Assembly: GCA_913031515.1 (NCBI GenBank)
Contig: CAJWET010000078.1
Span: 1-7,284, forward strand
Length of the DNA: 7,284 nt
Reading direction: 5' to 3'
From: an uncultured Acidimicrobiaceae bacterium
GTDB lineage: Bacteria; Actinomycetota; Acidimicrobiia; Acidimicrobiales; UBA8592
The notes under the pieces were generated by a model. The model was given only the letters and a program-made list of their open reading frames with translations. It did not search any database and was not told the DNA's origin. The position numbers were made by a program, and so were the translations under genes. This document shows positions 1 through 5,830 of the stretch, piece after piece (the first letter of the stretch is position 1; each line of letters begins with the position of its first letter).

Positions 1-48
1 AACACCGACACCAACACCAACACCAACACCAACACCAACACCAACACC
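1..48. repeat. AACACC hexanucleotide tandem repeat (8 units) at the window edge
   Basis: Eight consecutive 6-nt units fill the first 48 bases. Seven are exactly AACACC and the second (7-12) is GACACC. The array probably continues to the left of the window. Because the unit length is a multiple of three, all plus-strand frames stay open through it. One frame reads alternating Thr-Pro and stops at TAA 50-52. Another reads Asn-Thr and stops at TAA 61-63. It may therefore encode the low-complexity C-terminus of an upstream gene, or it may be a non-coding microsatellite; the window alone cannot decide. Such arrays often break assemblies. Confidence 0.9.
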
Positions 49-99
49 CTAACTGTCTTTTAATTCTTGTTCTCCACCATCTCGAGATACGCTCGGAAT

Positions 100-1374
100 G
101 TGGAAAGTGTTTTGGAGACGGAAATCCTTGTCGTAGGTGGAGGCCCTGCTGGGTGTGCTGCTGCAATTGAGCTTGCGCGAGGTGGGCGAGATGTAACCCT
201 GATAGATAAATCAGAATTCCCTAGAGACAAATGTTGTGGAGATGGCCTAACAACCGATGCACTTCGGATCTTAGAAGATATCGGTCTAAAACCATCTAAA
301 GTAACCAATTGGAACAACATCATGAATGTGGTGATCCATTCACCAGACGGGAATATTTTTGAGCTTCCACTTCCGAATGGGCAAGGGCAATATGCAGCGA
401 TTGTTCCCCGAATTGAACTTGATGAGCAACTATTGCTTCTAACTCGGGATGCCGGAGTATCTGTTCGTACGCCTGTACGGTTTAAAGAAGTTAGACAGTT
501 CGATGAACACACGGAAGTGGAAACGTTTAATGGTGAAAAGGTTTTAGCCCGATACGTCATCGCCGCTGACGGAATGTGGTCATCGGTAAGAAAATCTGTC
601 GGGGCAGGGATAAGTAACTACAGAGGAGACTGGCATGCGTTCCGTCAATACTTTGCAGAGACAGGGCATGAAGCGCAGCATCTTCGTATCTGGTTCGAGC
701 CGGATCTACTCCCAGGATACATGTGGTTATTTCCCCTACCGGGCCAACGAGCTAATGTTGGGTTCGGGATTTTGCGGGGAGTCCAATACGAGGTCGGAGA
801 CCTTGGAAAGCTCTGGAATGACCTTCTCGAACGGCCACACATTCGGGATGTGATCGGATCGAGAGCGATACCCGAAGGGACCCGAAAAGCGTGGCCAATA
901 CCATCAAGACTGATGGAGCTACTCCCATTCATCGGAAGAATTCATTTCGTTGGTGATGCTATCGGAGCAGCCGATCCAATGACTGGCGAAGGAATTGCAC
1001 AAGCCTTGAGGACAGGAAAGTCTTCAGCACAAGCGATTATGCAGTCCGGACCTTTCAACCCATTACAAGCTGGCGAGTTGTATAAAAAGAACATCGCCTC
1101 GCAGTTAGGGCACGACCACCGCTTCGCAAGAAGTCTTCAAACTCTTCTAAAAAATCCGGAAAGTACAGAATTTGCTTTGCGGTTAGCAAATTCCAACGCA
1201 TGGACTCGTCGAAATTTTGCAAGGTGGATGTTTGAAGACTACCCACGAGCTCTAGTATTAACTCCTAACCGATGGAGTCGAAATATGTTTGACTATGCAG
1301 GTGCTTATCAACAAAACTCAAGTACTAAGAAGATGCCCGAAGAGATTTCTTCGATTCTGACTGGTGGAGACTAA
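100..1374 (+). CDS. Geranylgeranyl reductase family FAD-dependent oxidoreductase
   Basis: This is a flavoprotein of the geranylgeranyl reductase / PHBH-like superfamily. Members use FAD to saturate double bonds of isoprenoid chains (archaeal lipids, phytyl chains, menaquinone side chains). Counting from the GTG at 100, it shows the Rossmann motif GGGPAG at residues 13-18 and an acidic Asp near 36 ending the second strand. The family motif FPRDKCCGDG lies near 40-49, ADG near 156-158 and a YMWLFPLP segment near 207-214. The second FAD motif, GDAIGAADPMTGEGIAQAL, is near 285-303. Starts are uncertain. TTG 67 is the longest option. TTG 112 has GGAAAG 4 nt upstream. GTG 100 gives a natural N-terminus and has TACGCT at -12 to -7. 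An in-frame TAA at 61-63 excludes anything longer. The gene runs into the PAP2 gene with TAATG, so both probably share one mRNA. The true substrate (menaquinone, polyprenyl phosphate, carotenoid or other) cannot be read from sequence. Confidence 0.88.
   Translation: MESVLETEILVVGGGPAGCAAAIELARGGRDVTLIDKSEFPRDKCCGDGLTTDALRILEDIGLKPSKVTNWNNIMNVVIHSPDGNIFELPLPNGQGQYAAIVPRIELDEQLLLLTRDAGVSVRTPVRFKEVRQFDEHTEVETFNGEKVLARYVIAADGMWSSVRKSVGAGISNYRGDWHAFRQYFAETGHEAQHLRIWFEPDLLPGYMWLFPLPGQRANVGFGILRGVQYEVGDLGKLWNDLLERPHIRDVIGSRAIPEGTRKAWPIPSRLMELLPFIGRIHFVGDAIGAADPMTGEGIAQALRTGKSSAQAIMQSGPFNPLQAGELYKKNIASQLGHDHRFARSLQTLLKNPESTEFALRLANSNAWTRRNFARWMFEDYPRALVLTPNRWSRNMFDYAGAYQQNSSTKKMPEEISSILTGGD
1363..1369 (+). 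promoter_or_regulatory. Shine-Dalgarno inside the end of the reductase gene, for the PAP2 gene
   Basis: GGTGGAG ends 4 nt before the ATG at 1374. It lies within the last codons of the reductase gene, and the TAA stop and ATG start share one A. This supports translational coupling and fixes the PAP2 start. Confidence 0.7.
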
Positions 1375-1919
1375 TGGATGAACCTATCTTATTGAACCTT
1401 CCAGACAAGGTCGACGATTTTGACTCGGCTGTAGATACCGGTTGGGAACTTCTAAGGTCATCTGAACCCCTAAACCGCCTCTTCTACATGGCTTCAGCAG
1501 TCGGTGACTTCAGCGTAATTTGGCATGTTTTGAATTTCACACAAAAAATTATCAATCCGAACCGGAAACGTTCGGTAGTTCGGCTAGCGCTCTTAATCGG
1601 TATAGAGTCGTTGATAGTGAACAAAGGCATCAAGAGACTGTTCCGAAGAAGCCGCCCTGAGATCGGCACAAGCAGCCATCCACATAAGCTTCGACAACCA
1701 GCAACTTCTAGTTTCCCTAGCGGCCATGCTAGCTCCGCTGTACTTGCAGCGTCACTACTTTCAGAGAACAGCTCAGCAGCACCCTTTTATAAAATGATCG
1801 CAGCAGTAGTTGCAACCAGTCGACTGCACGTTAGAGCCCACCATGCGTCTGACGTGATCGCAGGTGCTTTGATTGGCTGGTTCTTCGCAAAAATGGTTAC
1901 GACGATACAAGGTCTATAA
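1374..1919 (+). CDS. PAP2 superfamily membrane phosphatase
   Basis: This is a type-2 phosphatidic acid phosphatase-like membrane enzyme of 181 aa. All three catalytic motifs are intact. KX6RP spans residues 87-95 (KRLFRRSRP), PSGH is at 115-118, and SRX5HX3D is at 149-160 with the catalytic His at 118 and 156. Hydrophobic stretches around 36-58, 68-83, 119-130, 138-148 and 160-175 fit a compact multi-pass protein with the active site at one membrane face. Family members dephosphorylate phosphatidate, undecaprenyl or decaprenyl diphosphate, and other prenyl phosphates. Overlap with an isoprenoid-chain reductase makes a polyprenyl (di)phosphate a sensible guess for substrate, but that is inference. 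The start is set by the SD at 1363-1369 and the TAATG junction. It ends 52 nt before the convergent small gene; I see no convincing terminator hairpin in that gap. Confidence 0.9.
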   Translation: MDEPILLNLPDKVDDFDSAVDTGWELLRSSEPLNRLFYMASAVGDFSVIWHVLNFTQKIINPNRKRSVVRLALLIGIESLIVNKGIKRLFRRSRPEIGTSSHPHKLRQPATSSFPSGHASSAVLAASLLSENSSAAPFYKMIAAVVATSRLHVRAHHASDVIAGALIGWFFAKMVTTIQGL

Positions 1920-1971
1920 TCTATTCGTTCTCAGTGGCTTACAAAGTTCAGAAGAGTAGAGGTTGGTGGAT

Positions 1972-2148
1972 CTAGCTCGGTACAGTTACAGGATCTTCAA
2001 CAAGCTCTATCTGCATTAGTAGTAGCCGGAGATCAAGAAGAACATCGCTAGCTTCGACAGCAGAAACGACCTCACGACTTTGTAATCTTGACAGCTCTCT
2101 GTCGATCATTTCAAAAGCTTCATTTATTCGGTCAGCAGTGTCTGTCAT
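1972..2148 (-). CDS. Small acidic, predicted helical protein of 58 aa (unrecognised)
   Basis: This short gene starts at ATG 2148 and stops at TAG 1974-1972. The protein begins MTDTADRINEAFEMIDRELS and ends LVEDPVTVPS. GGAGG at 2156-2152 sits 3 nt before the ATG, a strong but closely spaced Shine-Dalgarno. An in-frame TAG at 2175-2173 rules out a longer form. Residues 5-50 are rich in Leu, Glu, Asp and Arg with heptad-like hydrophobic spacing (I8, F12, I15, L19, L22), and contain the run DLRLLLM at 39-45. A short amphipathic helical hairpin or coiled coil is plausible. There is no signal peptide, no Cys and no metal motif. It lies 76 nt downstream of the LLM gene on the same strand and may be the last gene of that transcript. 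I do not assign a function. The SD and continuous sensible composition support it as real. Confidence 0.62.
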   Translation of the reverse strand: MTDTADRINEAFEMIDRELSRLQSREVVSAVEASDVLLDLRLLLMQIELVEDPVTVPS

Positions 2149-2151
2149 TTT

Positions 2152-2156
2152 CCTCC
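2152..2156 (-). promoter_or_regulatory. Strong ribosome binding site of the 58-aa gene
   Basis: GGCGGAGGAAAATG on the minus strand gives GGAGG with 3 nt before the start codon. It is one of the strongest Shine-Dalgarno matches in the window and is the main argument that the small open frame below it is translated. Confidence 0.65.
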
Positions 2157-2224
2157 GCCAGAGTGTTTTTATCTACTCCTGTAGTATCCCACCTTTTCTG
2201 CCGGTTGTGCACATTATTTCAACT

Positions 2225-3202
2225 CTATCTCGGAGCCAGGTCACGAATAGCCTGAATTGGGTTAATCCCTCCAAATGGCATAATCATTAGTGCAGCAGTA
2301 GTAACGCCATTCTCCAAATATCTGTCAATGTGATCCTTACATTCTTCCGGAGTCCCATGGACCACAAGTTCATCGACGATACTGTCGGGCATTGCCTCAA
2401 GTGATCCTGCCCGATCACCTTGGTCCCAAAGGTCCCAGTGCTCTTGCAGACGGTCAGATCTCCCAAGCCATTCATGGAAAGCCCTATACACAGGGACATT
2501 CAAATACGCCGCTATCGCGCGTTTCGCATCTCTTCGAACAGTATCCGTATCCGGATTTGGGCATACAAAGACGCGCGCTACTATTTCTTTCCCTTCTCCT
2601 TGTCCGTGGACGATTTCTGCAACGGTTTTCACATCTTCGGCTGAAAGCCAGTTAATTACCGCCCCATCACCCTCGCGCCCAGCGAGACGAAGCATCCCGT
2701 CACGGAGAGCCGCAATAAGGATAGGGACGTTCTCTCTTGGTGGTTCCATCCCCAAACGAAATCCCTTGACCGTTAACGTCTCGTAGTCGACAGTTACTTT
2801 TTCTCCTGTTAAAGCTTGTTTTAGGAATCGAACAACATCGCGGGTTTTCTTGTACGGGTCATCGAAAGGGATCCCATTCCAATGTTCGACAATGACATTG
2901 GAGGAAGAACCAATCCCGCATGCAAAACGTCCGGGGGCTATTGACGCCATTGTGGCAACAGACTGCGCTAGGAGCGCCGGGCCCCTTGTATAGGCTGGGA
3001 TAATTGCTGTTCCAAGCCGAAGTTCTGGAGCATGAATTGCGGCGAGAGCCAATGGTAAAAAGGCGTCAGCCCCATTTGCTTCAGATGACCAAGCTTCCTG
3101 ATACCCTAAATCAACAAGATCTCTTAGGCCAGTCCCTTGATCATTAAGGGCGGTCGGTAAGGGAATCGTCATGGCATAGTTGCCTGTCCGTTTGCTATGC
3201 AT
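2225..3202 (-). CDS. LLM-class (luciferase-like) oxidoreductase, probably F420-dependent
   Basis: This is a luciferase-like monooxygenase fold protein of 325 aa. Actinobacterial members of this type use coenzyme F420 as hydride carrier; their substrates are mostly unknown. Family-like segments include LGYQEAWSSEANGADAFLPL (32-51), LRLGTAIIPAYTRGPALLAQ (61-80), PGRFACGIGSSS (90-101), VEHWNGIPF (105-113) and GREGDGAVINWLS (175-187). From memory these resemble the Rv3093c-like (TIGR03841) subgroup, and a profile search would settle it. The ATG at 3202 overlaps the end of the dehydrogenase gene by 8 nt (ATGCATAG), which suggests coupling. A second in-frame ATG at 3172 (MTIPLP) would give 315 aa and a 22-nt gap; neither start has a good SD. 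The neighbouring acyl-CoA dehydrogenase hints at lipid or steroid-side-chain chemistry, which is inference. Confidence 0.85.
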   Translation of the reverse strand: MHSKRTGNYAMTIPLPTALNDQGTGLRDLVDLGYQEAWSSEANGADAFLPLALAAIHAPELRLGTAIIPAYTRGPALLAQSVATMASIAPGRFACGIGSSSNVIVEHWNGIPFDDPYKKTRDVVRFLKQALTGEKVTVDYETLTVKGFRLGMEPPRENVPILIAALRDGMLRLAGREGDGAVINWLSAEDVKTVAEIVHGQGEGKEIVARVFVCPNPDTDTVRRDAKRAIAAYLNVPVYRAFHEWLGRSDRLQEHWDLWDQGDRAGSLEAMPDSIVDELVVHGTPEECKDHIDRYLENGVTTAALMIMPFGGINPIQAIRDLAPR

Positions 3203-4049
3203 AATCGTAGAAACCTTGGCCAGTTTTTCGCCCCAAATGACCCGCTGTTACAAGTCTCCTAAGAATGGGGGGCGGCGAGTAGGTTGGTTCTTTGAATTCT
3301 TCGTACAGTACTTCGGCAACTAATAATAGGGTATCCAGACCAATCAAGTCTGATAGTTCAAGGGGTCCCTGAGGATGCGCGCAACCAAATTTCATTCCCG
3401 CATCTATATCTTCCTTCGATGCTTGTCCGCGATCGTACATGTGCATTGCTTGAAGCAGATAGGGAACAAGTAAACGATTTACTACAAATCCCGCCCTGTC
3501 GATAGTAGTAATGGGGTGTTTCCCTAAAGTGTCTCGGGTGAAACTCTCAACTTCAGTTAAAGTCTGCTCTGAGGTGACTTCAGAAGTTATCAGCTCAACT
3601 AAAGGTTGAACGGTCGCAGGATTGAAAAAATGCATTCCTAAAACTTTTTCTCCTCGGTTAGTCGCTGTCGCAATTTCTCCGATCGAAATTGATGAGGTGT
3701 TTGATGCGAGGATTCCCTCAGGTTGAACTATTCCATCAAGAGTTGAAAAGACCTTTGCCTTTATCTCCGGTGATTCAATGACCGCTTCAATGACAAGATC
3801 CCTATTTCCTAACTCTTCGTAATCGGTAGTGAAGGAAAGTTTCGAAAGTAGATTATCTCGATCATCTTCAGTCATTTTTTCTCTCGCTACAGCTTTTTCA
3901 GTACTTTTTTCAAGTTTCTGTTGGGCGATCTCGGCCAAAGAAGCGTCTATTTCCACCACGACAGTATCGCATCCAGATTTGGCTGAAACTTCCGCTATCC
4001 CCGAGCCCATAGTTCCACCACCAACGACCCCAACTTTACTGATTGTCAT
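3195..4049 (-). CDS. 3-hydroxyacyl-CoA (3-hydroxybutyryl-CoA) dehydrogenase
   Basis: This NAD(P)-dependent soluble enzyme interconverts 3-hydroxyacyl-CoA and 3-oxoacyl-CoA in beta-oxidation or butyryl-CoA-type pathways. From the ATG at 4049 it has 284 aa, the usual length for single-domain-pair (non-fused) members. The N-terminal Rossmann motif GGGTMGSGIAE spans about 10-20. The SNTSS segment contains Ser119, HFFNP contains catalytic His140, Glu152 lies 12 residues later, and FVVNR contains Asn191. All four expected active-site positions are thus present. The C-terminal domain has HPQGPLELSDLIGLDTLL and ends GHLGRKTGQGFYDYA, a typical family ending. An ATG at 4061 is in frame, but the GGGAG 5 nt before 4049 favours the shorter form. 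It is the first gene of a minus-strand transcript continuing into the LLM gene. Fatty-acid degradation versus biosynthetic use cannot be separated here. Confidence 0.93.
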   Translation of the reverse strand: MTISKVGVVGGGTMGSGIAEVSAKSGCDTVVVEIDASLAEIAQQKLEKSTEKAVAREKMTEDDRDNLLSKLSFTTDYEELGNRDLVIEAVIESPEIKAKVFSTLDGIVQPEGILASNTSSISIGEIATATNRGEKVLGMHFFNPATVQPLVELITSEVTSEQTLTEVESFTRDTLGKHPITTIDRAGFVVNRLLVPYLLQAMHMYDRGQASKEDIDAGMKFGCAHPQGPLELSDLIGLDTLLLVAEVLYEEFKEPTYSPPPILRRLVTAGHLGRKTGQGFYDYA

Positions 4050-4054
4050 ACCTG

Positions 4055-4059
4055 CTCCC
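4055..4059 (-). promoter_or_regulatory. Shine-Dalgarno that selects the dehydrogenase start
   Basis: GGGAG on the minus strand lies 5 nt before the ATG at 4049 and begins inside the alternative ATG at 4061. Spacing and strength favour 4049 as the true start, giving MTISKVGVVGGGTMG as the N-terminus. Confidence 0.6.
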
Positions 4060-4073
4060 ATCTAGACGTTTTA

Positions 4074-4130
4074 GTAAGCGTAGTAGGAAGGCCGTGACCG
4101 TGACCAGCGGTAGAGGTGAGGATCGCTTAC
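4074..4130 (-). promoter_or_regulatory. Inverted repeat in the leader of the dehydrogenase-LLM transcript
   Basis: GTAAGCG at 4074-4080 is a perfect inverted copy of CGCTTAC at 4124-4130, giving a 7-bp stem with a 43-nt loop upstream of the dehydrogenase. The loop contains the tandem 6-mer CCGTGACCGTGA (4092-4103). This stretch is visibly more GC-rich than the AT-rich region beyond 4141. It could be a structured 5' leader or a protein-binding site, or it could be chance. No known riboswitch class is recognised. Confidence 0.2.
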
Positions 4131-4167
4131 GGCGGCTCATAGTTAAAGAAATGTCATACCCCAAAAA

Positions 4168-4173
4168 CATAAT
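4168..4173 (+). promoter_or_regulatory. Candidate -10 element for a leaderless transcript of the 50-aa gene
   Basis: CATAAT matches TATAAT at five of six positions and ends 6 nt before the ATG at 4180, so transcription would begin at the start codon. There is no Shine-Dalgarno upstream of that ATG. I see no clear -35 hexamer. Leaderless mRNAs are common in actinobacteria. Confidence 0.3.
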
Positions 4174-4179
4174 ATATTC

Positions 4180-4332
4180 ATGAATCAACAACTCCTTTTG
4201 ATATATGCATCGCCAAGAACTTGGGAACTAACTGACTTGGATAGGAAAAGAGCTAGGCGAGGAATAGCTGCAGCCCGAAAAGCCCTTCGTGAAAGTCAAC
4301 CAAATCTCTGGGACAACAACACCGCTGCTTAA
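4180..4332 (+). CDS. Small basic protein of 50 aa (unrecognised)
   Basis: This short gene reads ATG 4180 to TAA 4330-4332. The protein begins MNQQLLLIYASPRTWELTDL, continues with a strongly basic helix (DRKRARRGIAAARKALRES, about 21-39) and ends with a polar tail. The W-x-L-x-x-x-x-R-x-x-x-R-x-GIAxAR-x-AL pattern resembles small uncharacterised actinobacterial proteins I have seen, but I cannot name a family. No SD precedes it, and an AT-rich stretch with CATAAT at -12 to -7 suggests a leaderless message. It diverges from the dehydrogenase operon and converges on the SCP2-like gene, with 26 nt between their ends. The basic helix would suit nucleic acid or acidic-membrane contact, which is inference. 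The antisense frame over this region looks like noise. Confidence 0.5.
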   Translation: MNQQLLLIYASPRTWELTDLDRKRARRGIAAARKALRESQPNLWDNNTAA

Positions 4333-4358
4333 CCACTACCCAGCAGAAACTGCCTACT

Positions 4359-4739
4359 TCACGAAGATCCAAGGTCTTCCCATAGTTTCCTATATTGGGC
4401 CGATTGTCTCCAGTCATATAGATCGATAAGTAGCTTCCTATAATTTCCTTCAACTTTGAGATCTCCCTGCATGAATGCTATTTCAGCTTTGAACCCCCCA
4501 TGGAGAAAATCTCGAGCATGTTCATATTTCGCCAAGATTACGCAATCTGGATTATCCAATTTACCTTTATCAACACCGATAAGTATTCCATCTTCCCAGA
4601 CGGTATAGAATCGGATCTTCCCATCTGGAGATCCGGAAATTTCATACTGACAAGAAATAGATGCACCGGAAACCTTCGGTAGTTCGCTCCCAAGCATCCG
4701 TAGGGCTTCTACCCACTCATCCGAGAGGAAATCATGCAC
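4359..4739 (-). CDS. SCP2 sterol-binding-domain-like protein
   Basis: This is a stand-alone small protein resembling the SCP2 (sterol carrier protein 2) fold, which binds lipids or acyl chains in a hydrophobic pocket. From the GTG at 4739 it is 126 aa. It starts with HDFLSDEWVEALRML, then has the beta-rich segment GKIRFYTVWEDGILIGVD (about 41-58), NPDCVILAKYEHARDFLHG (about 63-81) and the typical ending AEIAFMQGDLKVEGNYRKLL (about 84-103). The F-M-x-G-x-L-K-V-x-G signature is the clearest family mark. An in-frame ATG at 4793 would add 18 residues and overlap mca by 62 nt. GTG 4739 overlaps by only 8 nt and gives the usual N-terminus, but its SD (GAAAG, 8 nt away) is weak. Coupling to mca suggests it acts with thiol conjugates or hydrophobic electrophiles; the SCP2-like fold also occurs in mycothiol-dependent isomerases. 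That link is inference. Confidence 0.75.
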   Translation of the reverse strand: MHDFLSDEWVEALRMLGSELPKVSGASISCQYEISGSPDGKIRFYTVWEDGILIGVDKGKLDNPDCVILAKYEHARDFLHGGFKAEIAFMQGDLKVEGNYRKLLIDLYDWRQSAQYRKLWEDLGSS

Positions 4740-5604
4740 GATTAGAACTTTCTTTAATTCCAGCGAACAAGTCAGTTTCTTCGGTAATTCCACCCACTCG
4801 GCTAAACGCTAGAACATAGTCGTCCCAGGGGTATGCTTCAGCTACAACCCCAGATGGAAGCCCAAACCAGAAAGTGGACTCGGGGTCTACTTGAGTCGCA
4901 TGGGCTAGCAAAGCATCATTTCTCCGCTGCCCATAGGCAGAAACATCAATCTTTGCCGTAATTCTATGATCTTGCGACGGTCGCTTAAACCAATCTTCAC
5001 TAAAGGGTGATTCGAGGCCTAAGTCGAGAAACACTTTGTGCAGCGCCTCGATTCTAGACCTACTCCATGTCGTATAGTAGAGCTTCAATGGCTCCCAAGG
5101 CTGCCCAGCTTCTGGAAATAATTCAGGATCCCCAGCAGCTTCCCAAGCCGGAATACTAATGTCGAAGACTTTTAAATGGTCGGGGTGCCTATAACCCTGT
5201 TGATCATCAGGATATGTCACTATGACATGTGGGCGCTCGGCCCTGATGATCTTGACTAGGCGCTCCACAGCCTCATCAATTGGTGCTGCAGCGAAACAGT
5301 CTGGGTGAGAATTCGCCTCAGAATCAGGCATCCCAGAATCTCTATAGCCTAGGTAATGGACAGTATCGTATCCAATGATCGTCGCGGCTTTCTCTAGTTC
5401 TTCTTTCCGAACTGAAGCGATATTGGATCGGACCTCTGGAAGGTCCATGGCAGGGTTTAAGATATCGCCTTCTTCGCCTCCGGTACAGCAGACAAGAGCC
5501 GTCTTAATACCTGTATCAGAATAGAGTGCCACGGTTCCAGCTCCTTTCGATGATTCATCGTCTGGGTGTGCATGGATTGTTAACAAGCGAAGTTCTTTGG
5601 ACAC
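4732..5604 (-). CDS. mca: Mycothiol S-conjugate amidase (PIG-L/LmbE family)
   Basis: This zinc amidase cleaves mycothiol S-conjugates to a mercapturic acid (exported) and GlcN-Ins (recycled), a cytoplasmic detoxification step of actinobacteria. It is 290 aa, the usual Mca length. The zinc motif AHPDDE spans 12-17 (His13, catalytic Asp15, Asp16), followed by SSKG at 18-21. CCTGGEEGDILNPAMDLPEV (39-58) is a close Mca/MshB-type block. The third zinc ligand is His143 in YRHPDH. The C-terminal part has HATQVDPESTFWFGLP. The SSKG segment and the length favour Mca over the paralogue MshB (GlcNAc-Ins deacetylase), which remains the alternative. The start is GTG 5604. An in-frame TAG at 5640-5638 limits the frame, and no earlier ATG, GTG or TTG exists. 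No SD is visible, but TATCTT sits at -12 to -7, so it may be leaderless. The stop overlaps the SCP2-like start. Confidence 0.88.
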   Translation of the reverse strand: MSKELRLLTIHAHPDDESSKGAGTVALYSDTGIKTALVCCTGGEEGDILNPAMDLPEVRSNIASVRKEELEKAATIIGYDTVHYLGYRDSGMPDSEANSHPDCFAAAPIDEAVERLVKIIRAERPHVIVTYPDDQQGYRHPDHLKVFDISIPAWEAAGDPELFPEAGQPWEPLKLYYTTWSRSRIEALHKVFLDLGLESPFSEDWFKRPSQDHRITAKIDVSAYGQRRNDALLAHATQVDPESTFWFGLPSGVVAEAYPWDDYVLAFSRVGGITEETDLFAGIKESSNRA

Positions 5605-5610
5605 TCTGAC

Positions 5611-5616
5611 AAGATA
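5611..5616 (-). promoter_or_regulatory. Candidate -10 element for leaderless mca transcription
   Basis: TATCTT on the minus strand ends 6 nt before the GTG start at 5604. It fits the TANNNT pattern reported for mycobacterial -10 boxes and has the spacing expected if the message starts at the G of GTG. No SD is present between them. A -35 box is not evident. Confidence 0.35.
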
Positions 5617-5784
5617 GCCGTTCTTTAGTTGGAAGTCCTACATCAGAGACCTCTTAACTTCTCTACCAAAATAGGATCCTCCGGAGCGTCTAATGGAATT
5701 CTTTGAATCAGTCCAAAAAATTCTTATTTCTCTGGAGAACGATTTACTTTTCCTGTGTTTGCATCTCGAGACTATGATCAATTT

Positions 5785-5812
5785 TTAAGATAAGAGTCAG
5801 TGACGATATATT
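5785..5812 (+). promoter_or_regulatory. Candidate promoter of the SDR gene
   Basis: TTAAGA (5785-5790) and TATATT (5807-5812) are separated by 16 nt and match the -35 and -10 consensus at four and five positions. They lie in the 238-nt mca-SDR divergent gap. Besides this, the gap holds the palindrome CTCCGGAG (5679-5686), a 31-codon open frame (5693-5788) and a weak stem TTCGT/ACGAA (5812-5816 with 5828-5832) that touches the SDR Shine-Dalgarno. None of these is strong evidence. Confidence 0.25.
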
Positions 5813-5830
5813 TCGTTCGGGACTCATACG

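Noticed and set aside
1..48. Tandem repeat as a CRISPR array or telomere-like end
   Set aside because: The units are 6 nt with no spacers, and nothing nearby encodes Cas or telomere proteins.
60..560. Long minus-strand open frame opposite the reductase
   Set aside because: It is antisense to clear flavoprotein motifs, is Ser/Arg/Pro-rich and has no family features; a shadow frame.
2174..2185. CTACTCCTGTAG as a terminator between the LLM gene and the 58-aa gene
   Set aside because: Only 4 bp of stem and a 4-nt loop, and the A-run after it on the transcript is not the T-run a terminator needs.
2392..2655. Plus-strand open frames opposite the LLM gene
   Set aside because: They overlap a well-supported coding region and show no recognisable domain or SD.
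4036..4140. 34-codon minus-strand frame starting MSRRKRSSPL that overlaps the dehydrogenase start
   Set aside because: It has no SD, is short, and runs into the dehydrogenase in another frame; probably chance within the leader.
4253..4453. 66-codon minus-strand frame crossing the 50-aa gene and the end of the SCP2-like gene
   Set aside because: Its sequence is Cys- and Trp-rich noise, and it spans the stop of a real gene in a different frame.
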